NCBI RefSeq assembly: GCF_000376945.1
Contig: NZ_AQXU01000013.1
Span: forward strand, 53,691-117,690
DNA: 64,000 nt
Direction of reading: 5' to 3'
From: Leeia oryzae DSM 17879
GTDB lineage: Bacteria > Pseudomonadota > Gammaproteobacteria > Burkholderiales > Leeiaceae
In this document: piece by piece, positions 25,142-33,818 of the stretch
Numbering within the stretch: the stretch's first letter is position 1
Layout of the letters: every line of letters starts with the position of its first letter
The notes under the pieces: generated by a model
Told to the model about the DNA's origin: nothing
The model's database searches: none
Seen by the model: the letters and a program-made list of their open reading frames with translations, nothing else
Position numbers and translations under genes: made by a program

Positions 25142-25876
25142 ATGACGTATTGTCTTGCTATGCTTTTGGACGAAGGGCTGTTGATGGCCTCTGACTCCCG
25201 TACCAATGCGGGGGTAGACCATATTGCCACCTTTGCAAAAATGCACATCTTTGAAGTGCCTAATGAGCGCCTGATTGTCTTGCTGAATTCGGGCAATCTG
25301 GCGACCACGCAGAGTGTGGTGAGCTTGCTGCGAATGCGTACACAGCAAGAGGGCAAGAATCTGCTGAATGCCAAGACCTTGTATGAGGTGGCTGAGCTGG
25401 TGGGGGAGACCATCCGTGAGGTGGTGTCGAGAGATTCGTCTGGCGTGCAATCCAGCTCGGGGATTGATTATGGCTGTTCGTTTATTGTAGGTGGCCAGAT
25501 TAAAGGGGAAGCCCCGCGGTTGTTCAATATTTACCCGCAAGGGAATTTTATTGAAGCCACCACGGATACCATGTATTTTCAGATTGGCGAGTCCAAATAT
25601 GGCAAGCCCATCATTGATCGGGTCATACGCCGTGAAACACCGTTGGCGGAGGCAGCCAAGTGTGCGCTGATTTCTTTTGATTCAACCATCAAGAGTAATC
25701 TGTCGGTAGGATTGCCGATTGATATGTTGCTGTACCGGCGTGATTCGTTTGCCAAGGCAAACCCGCACCGGATCGACGGGGAAGACCCGTATTTCAGAAA
25801 TATTCGTCAAGGTTGGGGGAAAGGGTTGCGGCAAGTGTTCAGCCGGCTACCGGATGCAACCTGGTTTGAAGAGTGA
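25142..25876 (+). CDS. Anbu-type proteasome-like protease
   Basis: A 244-residue protein of the proteasome-type peptidase family often called Anbu. From the ATG at 25142 it begins MTYCLAMLLDEGLLMASDSRTN: removing Met exposes Thr1, with Asp17 and a Lys at position 32, the classical N-terminal nucleophile arrangement. The longer frame from 25037 would bury this Thr, so the short start is preferred, though no ribosome site is evident. Known Anbu genes often lie beside transglutaminase, ATP-grasp and alpha-E genes; none is here. It ends six bases before moaD. Confidence 0.85.
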   Translation: MTYCLAMLLDEGLLMASDSRTNAGVDHIATFAKMHIFEVPNERLIVLLNSGNLATTQSVVSLLRMRTQQEGKNLLNAKTLYEVAELVGETIREVVSRDSSGVQSSSGIDYGCSFIVGGQIKGEAPRLFNIYPQGNFIEATTDTMYFQIGESKYGKPIIDRVIRRETPLAEAAKCALISFDSTIKSNLSVGLPIDMLLYRRDSFAKANPHRIDGEDPYFRNIRQGWGKGLRQVFSRLPDATWFEE

Positions 25877-25882
25877 AATGAT

Positions 25883-26143
25883 ATGAGAACCTTGAATTTA
25901 CTGTATTTTGCCCGCCTGAGAGAGTCATTTGGACGTGAAAAGGAAACGGTGGTATTGCCTGCGCAGTACGCTACTGTTGGTGACTTGGTGACGTATCTGG
26001 CCAGCCGTGGCGGCGAATGGGAAAACGAATTGGGTAGCGACAAGGTGTTTCGTGTCGCAGTGAATCAGGTATTGGCGACGGCAGACACGCCTTTGCCAGA
26101 CCAGGGTGAAATTGCCATTTTCCCGCCTGTCACTGGTGGCTAG
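25883..26143 (+). CDS. moaD: molybdopterin synthase small subunit
   Basis: An 86-residue ubiquitin-like sulfur carrier. The C-terminal FPPVTGG ends in the Gly-Gly that is thiocarboxylated, and LLYFARLRESFG near residue 6 is typical. It pairs with MoaE to convert cyclic pyranopterin monophosphate to molybdopterin. First of moaD-moaE-mobA-moaC, six bases after the Anbu-type gene. Confidence 0.93.
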   Translation: MRTLNLLYFARLRESFGREKETVVLPAQYATVGDLVTYLASRGGEWENELGSDKVFRVAVNQVLATADTPLPDQGEIAIFPPVTGG

Positions 26144-26170
26144 AAATCTCATCATTTCGGGAGTGCATGC

Positions 26171-26641
26171 ATGACAGAGCAAACCCTGATCCGGATCCGT
26201 GTGTCTGAAGCAGATTTTGATTTGCAGGAAGAGCAGCAAGCACTGCTGGAGTTGACTGCAGAGGCAGGTGCTGTAGTCAGTTTTACGGGGTATGTCAGGG
26301 AGTTTTCCAGTGGAGCACCATTGGAAACCATGTTGCTGGAGCATTATCCGGGCATGACGGAGTCTGCGCTGGAAATGATTGCGCAAGAAGCCAGCCAGCG
26401 CTGGTCGCTTAAGGCAGTGAACATCATTCACCGGATTGGTCGTTTGGGGCCGAAAGCCCGCATCGTGCTGGTCCAGGTGGTGAGCAGGCATCGTGGAGAT
26501 GCGTTTTCGGCGTGTGAATTCGTGATGGATTATCTGAAAACCCGCGCGCCTTTCTGGAAAAAAGAGTTTCCCCTGGAAGGCCAGCCTTATTGGGTAGAGG
26601 CCAAGGAGACCGACGAGGCCGCGCTGGCACGTTGGTTTTGA
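26171..26641 (+). CDS. moaE: molybdopterin synthase large subunit
   Basis: A 156-residue catalytic subunit of molybdopterin synthase. GAVVSFTGYVREFSSGAPL near residue 33, LEHYPGMTE near residue 55, HRIGRLGPKARIVLV near residue 84 and the FEFMDYLKTRAPFWKKE-type segment with catalytic Lys are present (here CEFVMDYLKTRAPFWKKE). It lies 27 bases after moaD. Confidence 0.95.
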   Translation: MTEQTLIRIRVSEADFDLQEEQQALLELTAEAGAVVSFTGYVREFSSGAPLETMLLEHYPGMTESALEMIAQEASQRWSLKAVNIIHRIGRLGPKARIVLVQVVSRHRGDAFSACEFVMDYLKTRAPFWKKEFPLEGQPYWVEAKETDEAALARWF

Positions 26642-26647
26642 TGATCC

Positions 26648-27250
26648 ATGCAGAATAATCCGTCAGGTATGGAGACACTGGATGCGATTATTCTGGCGGG
26701 CGGCCAAGCAACCAGAATGGGCGGGGTAGACAAGGGGCTGGTGCTCTGGCGAGGCTTGCCGCTTGTCGAGCATGTGCTGGCTAGCCTGCGCCGCCAACAG
26801 CAGGTGGCAGTGAGATCTGTCTGGATTTCTGCCAATCGCCATCTGGAAACCTACCAAAAGCTTGATGTGAGCGGTGTTGTCAAAGATGGCTTGCCGGATT
26901 TCCCGGGGCCGCTGGCCGGTATTATGGCAGCCAGCCAGATGTCTGATGCAGACTGGTTTCTGATTGTGCCTTGTGACTCTCCCTGCCTGCCGGATGATCT
27001 GTTGTCGTGTTTGTGGGCGTCCAGAATCCCCCATGGGGTTGCCGTTGCGGTGACTGGCAACCCTGACTCTCCAGACTGGCAAGCGGCAGTTTGCCTTGCC
27101 CACAGGGATAGTTTGCCGGTGCTTGCAGAACGATTACATGCTGGCAAGCGTTCGTTGATGGGGTGGCAGCAATCGGTACCACATCAGCTTTGCCATTTTG
27201 ATCAGGCTGACCGGTTTGCAAATTTTAATACGCTGGAAGAACTTGAATGA
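26648..27250 (+). CDS. mobA: molybdenum cofactor guanylyltransferase
   Basis: MobA transfers GMP to molybdopterin to make the guanine-dinucleotide cofactor of DMSO-reductase-family enzymes. It has 200 residues. The GTP-binding loop LAGGQATRMGGVDKGL (residues about 16-31) and the FPGPLAGI and VPCDSPCLPDDL stretches are clear. The start is ATG at 26648 or possibly 26669; neither has a strong ribosome site. It lies seven bases after moaE. Confidence 0.93.
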   Translation: MQNNPSGMETLDAIILAGGQATRMGGVDKGLVLWRGLPLVEHVLASLRRQQQVAVRSVWISANRHLETYQKLDVSGVVKDGLPDFPGPLAGIMAASQMSDADWFLIVPCDSPCLPDDLLSCLWASRIPHGVAVAVTGNPDSPDWQAAVCLAHRDSLPVLAERLHAGKRSLMGWQQSVPHQLCHFDQADRFANFNTLEELE

Positions 27251-27289
27251 TGTTTGGTCTTTCAGTAATAAGAATTCAAGGATAGTGCT

Positions 27290-27769
27290 GTGACAGAGTT
27301 GACGCATTTTGACGCAGAAGGCCAAGCCTGGATGGTGGATGTATCTGCCAAGAAGGAAACTCACCGGGTAGCAGTGGCGACTGGCCAGATTCGCATGCAA
27401 CCAGAAACCTTGCAGCGGATTGTGGCGGGGGAGATGGCCAAAGGCGATGTGCTGGGTATTGCACGGATTGCGGCCATTCAGGCGACCAAACGGACATCTG
27501 ACCTGATACCGCTTTGCCACCCGTTGCCATTGACCAAAGTGACGGTGGCTTTCGAGATTCTGGAGGCACAATCCCTGGTGGTTACTACCGTGACGGCCGA
27601 GACTGTCGGCAGAACTGGCGTCGAGATGGAAGCGCTGACCGGTGTCCAGGTAGCGTTGCTGACTATTTATGACATGTGTAAAGCCATGGATAAAGGCATG
27701 GTGATGGAGAATATCCGGCTGCTGGAGAAAATTGGCGGGAAGTCCGGCCACTGGGTGGCAGAACAATAA
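27290..27769 (+). CDS. moaC: cyclic pyranopterin monophosphate synthase accessory protein
   Basis: MoaC converts the MoaA product to cyclic pyranopterin monophosphate. It has 159 residues with a GTG start and an AAGGA site about eight bases upstream. [32 protein letters not shown] (near residue 71) and the active-site [14 protein letters not shown] segment (here [14 protein letters not shown], near 124) are present. MoaA and MoaB are not in the window; mogA lies 12 kb away on the other strand. Confidence 0.95.
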   Translation: MTELTHFDAEGQAWMVDVSAKKETHRVAVATGQIRMQPETLQRIVAGEMAKGDVLGIARIAAIQATKRTSDLIPLCHPLPLTKVTVAFEILEAQSLVVTTVTAETVGRTGVEMEALTGVQVALLTIYDMCKAMDKGMVMENIRLLEKIGGKSGHWVAEQ

Positions 27770-28014
27770 GTTGGCAAGCGGCTGGATTTGGTAGCGAGTT
27801 TTTTCTGCAGCAACAGCATGGAAATGACCTGTCTTGTTTGGCTAAAGCCCCTTAGGAAATTCGCTTCGCGTTGCGGTCATCTTTGCGCTGGTAACCGTGT
27901 CGGCACCTATGAATTCATGCCTGAGCGCATCAGCCGTTACAACCGGCAGTTGTAGTATCAATGTAGTCAAACTTCCTCTAAGCTTAGTGTTCGAATCTGC
28001 TTTAGAGGTGTCTT

Positions 28015-29052
28015 ATGTCTTATGTCGCAGCAAATTCTCGTTACGATCAAATGGTGTACCGCTACTGTGGTAACAGTGGCTTGCAATTGCCTGCGTTGTC
28101 TTTGGGCTTATGGCATAACTTTGGCCATACAACGCCTTTGTCCACCCAGCGCGAGATGTTGCGCACGGCGTTTGATCTGGGCATAACCCATTTTGACCTG
28201 GCCAACAACTATGGCCCGCCCTATGGCAGTGCCGAAGAGAATTTTGGCCGTTTGCTGGCGATGGATTTCAAACCCTATCGTGATGAACTGATTATCTCCA
28301 GCAAGGCTGGCTATGACATGTGGCCGGGGCCATACGGGCAGGGCGGCGGTTCGCGCAAATATGTGCTGGCCAGTCTGGATCAGAGTCTTAGCCGCATGGG
28401 GCTGGACTATGTAGATATCTTTTACTCTCACCGCTTTGATCCGCATACACCGCTGGAGGAGACCATGGGGGCCTTGGCCACCGCCGTCCAGCAAGGGAAA
28501 GCCCTGTACGTGGGTATTTCTTCGTATTCGGCCGAGAAAACCGAGCAGGCGGCCCGTTTGCTGGCCGAGTGGAAAATTCCGCTGCTGATTCATCAGCCTT
28601 CTTACAATATTCTGAACCGGTGGGTTGAGAACGGTTTGCTGGATTCTTTGAAAACCGTGGGGGCGGGTTGTATCGCCTTTACGCCACTGGCACAGGGCTT
28701 ATTGACTGACAAGTATTTGCGAGGCATTCCAGAAGATGCACGAATTAACAAACCGGGTGGCGGTTCACTGAAAACCGATCACTTGTCAGATGAGAATCTG
28801 GTACGTATTCGTGCGCTGAATGATATAGCCGCTGCACGCGGGCAATCGCTGGCGCAAATGGCGCTGGCTTGGGTGTTAAGAGATCCGCGTGTGACCACGG
28901 CACTGATTGGTGCCAGTCGTCCGTCGCAGATTGTCGAGAATGTGGCAGCGCTGAAAAACCTGGCGTTTACTGCAGAAGAACTCAAGGCGATTGATGCACT
29001 GGGTGGTGACGAGAACGTCAATTTGTGGGCCAAGTCGTCATTGGCGCGTTAA
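28015..29052 (+). CDS. YghZ-like aldo/keto reductase
   Basis: A 345-residue NADPH-dependent reductase of the AKR14/YghZ type; E. coli YghZ reduces L-glyceraldehyde 3-phosphate and methylglyoxal. The catalytic tetrad is visible: Asp and Tyr in FDLANNYGPPYG, Lys in IISSKAGYDMWPGPYG, and His in FYSHRFD. A good AGAGGTG site precedes the ATG. The 245 bases upstream hold no other gene or clear signal. It is a single gene, convergent with the next one. Confidence 0.9.
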   Translation: MSYVAANSRYDQMVYRYCGNSGLQLPALSLGLWHNFGHTTPLSTQREMLRTAFDLGITHFDLANNYGPPYGSAEENFGRLLAMDFKPYRDELIISSKAGYDMWPGPYGQGGGSRKYVLASLDQSLSRMGLDYVDIFYSHRFDPHTPLEETMGALATAVQQGKALYVGISSYSAEKTEQAARLLAEWKIPLLIHQPSYNILNRWVENGLLDSLKTVGAGCIAFTPLAQGLLTDKYLRGIPEDARINKPGGGSLKTDHLSDENLVRIRALNDIAAARGQSLAQMALAWVLRDPRVTTALIGASRPSQIVENVAALKNLAFTAEELKAIDALGGDENVNLWAKSSLAR

Positions 29053-29081
29053 GCCGCATAGTGATACAAGATCAGTATGGC

Positions 29082-29591
29082 TTAACCAAACCGGGCATGG
29101 AGCGTAGACAGATAGGTATCCGCTACCGCATGCCCGGTTTTGCTGTCTCTCAGCGCCATGATCCATGGTGCAATACACTTTTTGAGTGTAGCGGCATCTG
29201 ATGCGGCTTCGATGCGGCGGCGGATGTCTGCCCCCATGATGCCGAGGTATTGCTGGCAACCATCCAGCATCCAGTGCTTGATGTCTGCCAGATCGGAAGC
29301 ATCGATACTGGGGACGATCGTCGATGGCGCATGTTTGGGTGATGGTATGGTTGAGCTCTGTAACGGGCTGATGGCCTGATTTGCCGTGGCAGATATCAGG
29401 CCTTCTAGTAACAGATGCTGCAAGAGGGGTTTGATGTCTTCGTCTTGCCCTGCCAGCCGTGACAGTGCTTCTGTGGTTTTCTGGCCGTCAATCAGGATCA
29501 ACAAGCGCCTGACTTTTGCCGGCAATTTTAACTGGCGGCTAATGATTTCGTTGCGACCTGCATCTGTCTTATGAAACAGTTGCGCATCCAT
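29082..29591 (-). CDS. unrecognised 169-residue protein
   Basis: I do not recognise this family with certainty. Residues 8-50 (TDAGRNEIISRQLKLPAKVRRLLILIDG, then TTEALSRLAG) look like a small winged-helix-like domain of a kind seen in several uncharacterised betaproteobacterial proteins. It is followed by a Ser/Pro/Ile linker (about 70-95) and a helical C-terminal part ending LHARFG. There is no signal peptide or membrane helix. It is convergent with the aldo/keto reductase, and the next gene on the same strand upstream is far beyond ackA. Confidence 0.6.
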   Translation of the reverse strand: MDAQLFHKTDAGRNEIISRQLKLPAKVRRLLILIDGQKTTEALSRLAGQDEDIKPLLQHLLLEGLISATANQAISPLQSSTIPSPKHAPSTIVPSIDASDLADIKHWMLDGCQQYLGIMGADIRRRIEAASDAATLKKCIAPWIMALRDSKTGHAVADTYLSTLHARFG

Positions 29592-29712
29592 GGTGTGTCC
29601 CGCGTATCCATAAACAACAGATGCCGAGACTAACGTGCTTGTATGACACGGCCATTGCAGATAAATGAATTTTCAGCAGGTAGCAGAAATGGCTGACGAC
29701 TATGCCAAGGGG

Positions 29713-29746
29713 CAGAGAAATACGGGTTTGATGGTCAAACCCGTAT
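29713..29746 (-). terminator. terminator after ackA
   Basis: A perfect 12-bp stem ATACGGGTTTGA/TCAAACCCGTAT (29720-29731 with 29735-29746), loop TGG, immediately after the ackA stop. On the minus strand it is followed by TTTCTC. Confidence 0.8.
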
Positions 29747-29750
29747 CTGC

Positions 29751-30914
29751 TTAGTCAGCGAGTAATGGCCCGACTTCTCTGGCAATTTGACGGGCTTCAT
29801 CCGTAGGGATGATGTGGACGACAATGCGGCTATCCGCCTGCGTAATGGTGCGGGCATGTTGCTGGTTGGCGGTTTCATCCAGCGAGATGCCCAACCAGGC
29901 AAGCTGCTGGATGACAGCAGCACGGGTGGCCGCGTCGTGTTCGCCAATACCGCCGGTAAATACCAGTCCGTCCAGTCCGCCCAAGACCGCAGCCAGACCA
30001 CCGACTTCCTTGACCAGCCGGTAGGCAAACAGCTGGATTGCAAAGGCGGCCTCTGGCGCATGGCTGGCGCGCAAGGTGCGCATGTCGCTGGAAATGCCGG
30101 AAACACCGAGCAAGCCGGATTGTTTATAGAGCAGGTTTTCGATATCACCGGCACTCATATGGAGGTGTTGCTGGCAATAGAGCAACACGCCAGGGTCGAT
30201 CTGACCACTACGGGTACCCATCATCAGCCCGTCCAGTGCGGTAAAACCCATGCTGCTGGCCATGCTTGTGCCGTTTTCAATCGCGCACGCACTGGCGCCA
30301 TTGCCCAGATGCATCACCACATAGCGCTTCTGCGCCAGGGCAGGATTGACCGACTTCATCTTGTTGGCAATATAGGCATATGAAAGCCCATGAAAGCCAT
30401 ACCGGCGCACCCCTTGTTCATAAAATTTTCTGGGTAATCCGAACCACTGGGCGACTTCTGGCTCTGCCGCATGAAACGCGGTATCAAATGCTGCAAATTG
30501 CGGTAATTCCGGATGCAGCTTTGCCAAGGCCTCAATGGCCGCCAGATTATGGGGCTGATGCAAGGGGGCCAGCGGGATGTACTGTTTCAGTGCATCCAGT
30601 ACTTCTGGTGTGACTTTGACCGTTTCATGAAACAATGGCCCGCCATGAACCACCCGATGTCCGGCCGCTGTCAGGCTAAAGCCCTGGCCTTCGACCCAGG
30701 CTAACAGCAATGACAGCATCTTGTCGTGGCGATGGTCTTTGGCTTCTGTTTCCCAGGTAATGGCCAGATCATTGCCCAGGCGTGCTTCACCAGACACCAT
30801 GCCGTCATGGGCATCCAGCGCACCATGGGCGACTTTGTCACCGGGCAGCCCGCCATCGTGTTCAAACAGTTCAAACTTCAGGGTCGAAGAACCTGCATTC
30901 AGAATCAGCAGCAT
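29751..30914 (-). CDS. ackA: acetate kinase
   Basis: AckA interconverts acetyl-phosphate and ADP with acetate and ATP. It has 387 residues. LILNAGSSTLKFELFEHDGG at the start, GHRVVHGG near residue 85, the FDTAFHA stretch near residue 143, and GNGASACAI and FTGGIGEHDA near residues 204 and 316 are all diagnostic. It starts four bases after the stop of the acyltransferase gene, so ptb-type gene and ackA are one unit behind fabI. Confidence 0.95.
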   Translation of the reverse strand: MLLILNAGSSTLKFELFEHDGGLPGDKVAHGALDAHDGMVSGEARLGNDLAITWETEAKDHRHDKMLSLLLAWVEGQGFSLTAAGHRVVHGGPLFHETVKVTPEVLDALKQYIPLAPLHQPHNLAAIEALAKLHPELPQFAAFDTAFHAAEPEVAQWFGLPRKFYEQGVRRYGFHGLSYAYIANKMKSVNPALAQKRYVVMHLGNGASACAIENGTSMASSMGFTALDGLMMGTRSGQIDPGVLLYCQQHLHMSAGDIENLLYKQSGLLGVSGISSDMRTLRASHAPEAAFAIQLFAYRLVKEVGGLAAVLGGLDGLVFTGGIGEHDAATRAAVIQQLAWLGISLDETANQQHARTITQADSRIVVHIIPTDEARQIAREVGPLLAD

Positions 30915-30918
30915 GGGG

Positions 30919-31926
30919 TTATTTCCGTAGGTAACTGGCCATTAACAAGGCGACTGCCGCAGAGGCCAGGCGTGAAACGGCGCTGTCAGAACGACTGGTC
31001 AGCATGATGGGAACTCGTGCGCCCAGTACGATGCCGGCAGAGTGCGCGTTGGACAGCCAGGTCAGCTGTTTGGCCAGGATGTTGCCGGCTTCCAGTTCTG
31101 GTGCCACCAGAATGTCTGCATCACCAGAGACCTGAGAGACGATCCCTTTCTGGGCTGCTGCATCGGCAGAAATCGCATTGTCGAATGCCAGCGGGCCGTC
31201 CAGAATTGCCCCTTTGATCTGACCTCGTTCTGCCATTTTGCACAGGGCCGCAGCATCCAGCGTGGCTGGCATGGTCGGGTTGACAGTTTCGACAGCGCAC
31301 AGGATGGCGACCTTGGGAGTCTCTATACCCAAGGCATGTGCCAGATCAATGGCATTCTGGACAATATCTGCCTTGGTGGTCAGGTCAGGCGCAATATTGA
31401 CGGCGCCGTCAGTAATCAGCAATGGCTTGTGGTAGGTTGGTACATCCATCACGAAGACGTGGGACAGGCGGCGTGCAGTACGCAGGCCGTTTACCTTGTC
31501 CAGCACCGCAGACAGCAACTCATCCGAATGCAGGCTGCCTTTCATGAGCGAGTGAGCATAGCCACTACGAACCAGCGCAACCGCTACTTCAGCAGACTGA
31601 TGACTATGCTCTGTCGAAACAATCGTGAAGGGTTCTACATGCGTCAACGCTTCGTCGCTACTGCGGCGGTGCAGCGGAGCAGTGACGGTCTGGAATCGGC
31701 TGATATCCAGTCCATGCTGTTGTGCGACCTGTCGGATTTTTTGTTCCGGACCCACCAGAATGGGCTGGATCAACCCGGCTTCCATTGCCTCCAGCGCGCC
31801 GATCAGTGAAATATCGTCACACGGGTGGGCAACGGCCGTAATGACCGCTGGCATGGCATGAGCTTTATCCATCAGGGCACGGTATTGTGCCGAGGTTTCT
31901 GTATAGTTTTGATCTGCCTGGTTCAT
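30919..31926 (-). CDS. phosphate acetyl/butyryltransferase
   Basis: A 335-residue enzyme of the Pta/Ptb family that exchanges CoA in acyl-CoA for phosphate. The long E. coli Pta regulatory domains are absent, and no MaoC domain is fused, so it is the short Ptb-like form; acetyl versus butyryl preference cannot be read. AHSLMKGSLHSDELLSAVL, LSHVFVMDVPTYHKPLLITDGAVNIAPDL and the C-terminal GIVLGARVPIMLTSRSDS are family signatures. It makes acyl-phosphate for AckA, which follows directly. It lies 39 bases after fabI. Confidence 0.9.
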   Translation of the reverse strand: MNQADQNYTETSAQYRALMDKAHAMPAVITAVAHPCDDISLIGALEAMEAGLIQPILVGPEQKIRQVAQQHGLDISRFQTVTAPLHRRSSDEALTHVEPFTIVSTEHSHQSAEVAVALVRSGYAHSLMKGSLHSDELLSAVLDKVNGLRTARRLSHVFVMDVPTYHKPLLITDGAVNIAPDLTTKADIVQNAIDLAHALGIETPKVAILCAVETVNPTMPATLDAAALCKMAERGQIKGAILDGPLAFDNAISADAAAQKGIVSQVSGDADILVAPELEAGNILAKQLTWLSNAHSAGIVLGARVPIMLTSRSDSAVSRLASAAVALLMASYLRK

Positions 31927-31965
31927 GGAAGGCTCCGGAAGCTGTAATTGAAGGATGAATGCCGA

Positions 31966-32727
31966 TTAGCCAACGATGTGGTAACCCGCATCGATATATT
32001 CCGTATTGCCGGTAATGCCTTTTGCGCCATCCGATGCAAGGAAGGCGGCGAGTGCGCCTACTTCTTCAATGGTGACCAGGCGGTGTTCCGGAGAGTCCTT
32101 GATCGCCAGGTTCATCAGTTCTTCAAAGGCAGGCAGGCCACTGGCGGCACGCGTGGCCAATGGGCCTGGAGAGATTGCATTGACGCGGATCTTCTGTGGC
32201 CCGAGGTTATCGGCCAGATAACGGACAGTCGCTTCCAGCGCCGCTTTGACCGGCCCCATCATGTTGTAGTTGCGCACGACCTTTTCAGAACCATAATAGC
32301 TCATGGTGATAATGCTGCCACCATCAACCATCAGTGGTTCTGCTTCTTTGGCCAGACGGATCAGTGAATGGCAAGAGACATCCATGGCACGTGCAAAGCC
32401 AGCGGCAGAGCAATCTACCAGACGGCCATGCAGGTCTTCTTTTTCGGCAAACGCGATCGAATGCAGGGCAATATCCAGCTTGCCGTACTTGTCCTTGATA
32501 TGGGCCATGACTTGTTCCAGCTCGCCCGGGAACTCTACGTTGAGCGGCAGCAGGTCGGCGTCGATTTCATCGGCCAGCGGTTTGACGAACTTTTCTGCCT
32601 TGGCGTTCAGGTTGGTCAGAATGACTTTTGCACCTGCTTCATGAAACAGCTTGGCGCAACCCCAAGCAATACTATGTTCGTTAGCAACCCCGACGACTAA
32701 AGCGACTTTACCGGTCAGATTAAACAT
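31966..32727 (-). CDS. fabI: enoyl-ACP reductase FabI
   Basis: FabI reduces enoyl-ACP at the last step of each elongation cycle and is the triclosan target. It has 253 residues. VALVVGVANEHSIAWGCAKLFHEAGA is the typical divergent cofactor-binding start. The catalytic Tyr and Lys are in YNMMGPVK (Tyr-x6-Lys), with a further Tyr upstream in MSYYGSE. It has a strong AGGAG site. It stands apart from the main fab cluster and heads fabI-acyltransferase-ackA. Confidence 0.94.
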   Translation of the reverse strand: MFNLTGKVALVVGVANEHSIAWGCAKLFHEAGAKVILTNLNAKAEKFVKPLADEIDADLLPLNVEFPGELEQVMAHIKDKYGKLDIALHSIAFAEKEDLHGRLVDCSAAGFARAMDVSCHSLIRLAKEAEPLMVDGGSIITMSYYGSEKVVRNYNMMGPVKAALEATVRYLADNLGPQKIRVNAISPGPLATRAASGLPAFEELMNLAIKDSPEHRLVTIEEVGALAAFLASDGAKGITGNTEYIDAGYHIVG

Positions 32728-32767
32728 CTACATCTCCTGAATTGTGCATTGCAGCATTAATCGCAGA

Positions 32768-32808
32768 AGAATATTAGGAATAGTCTATTTAGTCAAATAA
32801 ATAGACTA
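32768..32808 (-). promoter_or_regulatory. fabI promoter overlapped by an 11-bp inverted repeat
   Basis: On the minus strand TTGACT (plus-strand 32791-32796), exactly 17 bases, then TATTCT (32768-32773). An exact 11-bp inverted repeat, TAGTCTATTTA at 32781-32791 and TAAATAGACTA at 32798-32808 (6-base gap), flanks and overlaps the -35. That is where a dimeric regulator would block or recruit polymerase. Confidence 0.6.
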
Positions 32809-32856
32809 AATACTGAGCAAGGCTTGAAACAGATCAAATGTCTTGCAAATAGTGGC

Positions 32857-33762
32857 TTATTTAACGTGCTTGGAAGGAAGTGTCAGTTGGCTGGCAATCT
32901 GCTTCAGGCGCAGCACGGCAGGACTTTTGTCGTTGCGGCGGAACACCAGCGTCAGCGTCGATTTTTCCGTTACATCCACTAGTGGTTTGTAGATAATGCC
33001 CGGCATCTGCAAGTGACTGATGGAATGGGGAACGGTGGCAACGCCGAACCCGCCGCCCACCAGTGCCAGCGTGGTAATGAAGTCGCGGGTGGGTTGGGTA
33101 ATCTGCGGGCTGAAGCCGGCTTTTTCACCAATGGCAAACAACGGTTGGGTAAAGCCGAAATCACGCTGGAATTGCGGGGTGATGAAGGCCTCGTTACGCA
33201 GGTCTTCAGCGCGAACTTCTGCCTGCTTGGCCAGTGGATGGTCTTTAGGTAGGGCCACGACCACATCTTCATGCAACAGCGGCATCACTTCAAAGGATTC
33301 TGCGTGCCCGACGATGGTACGCACGATACAGGCATCCAGCTTGCCTTCGTCCAGTCGCTGCAGCTGTAACGGACTTTCGAGTTCATGCAGGCCAATCTGG
33401 ATGCCAGGCACATCTTTGCGATAGGCTGAAAGGATCTGCTGTACGATACCAGCACACGCCGCAGAAATGACGTAGCCGATTTCAAGCGAGCCAATTTCGC
33501 CTCGGCCAGCCTGGCGGGCAATCATCTCGGTACGTTTGATCTGGAACAGCGAGGCGCGAGCCTCTTGCAGAAACAGTTGGCCAGCGGAGGTGAGTGCAAC
33601 CGAGCGTTTGGTTCGTTGGACCAGTTTGACGCCAAGCTCGCGCTCCAGCGCTTGTAACTGCATGCTTAGCGCAGACGGGGCAAGGTCGAGGGCTTCTGCC
33701 GCTTTTGCGAAATGCAAATGCTCTGCCAGTGTCACGAAGTAACGAAGCTGCCTCAGTTCCAT
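32857..33762 (-). CDS. LysR-family transcriptional regulator
   Basis: A 301-residue LTTR from the ATG at 33762 (MELRQLRYFVTLAEHLHF). The helix-turn-helix is residues about 18-37 (AKAAEALDLAPSALSMQLQALE), and the rest is the periplasmic-binding-like effector domain with the typical VVALPKDHPLAKQ stretch. It is downstream of glaH and lhgO on the same strand, 56 bases after lhgO, which makes it a candidate regulator of glutarate use (LysR-type GcdR plays such a role in pseudomonads). It is also just upstream of fabI; which target is real is unknown. Confidence 0.9.
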   Translation of the reverse strand: MELRQLRYFVTLAEHLHFAKAAEALDLAPSALSMQLQALERELGVKLVQRTKRSVALTSAGQLFLQEARASLFQIKRTEMIARQAGRGEIGSLEIGYVISAACAGIVQQILSAYRKDVPGIQIGLHELESPLQLQRLDEGKLDACIVRTIVGHAESFEVMPLLHEDVVVALPKDHPLAKQAEVRAEDLRNEAFITPQFQRDFGFTQPLFAIGEKAGFSPQITQPTRDFITTLALVGGGFGVATVPHSISHLQMPGIIYKPLVDVTEKSTLTLVFRRNDKSPAVLRLKQIASQLTLPSKHVK

Positions 33763-33818
33763 GCTTTTACCTGCCTGAATGGGAAAGTGGGCAGGAATAC
33801 CTGCCCACGGACAACATA

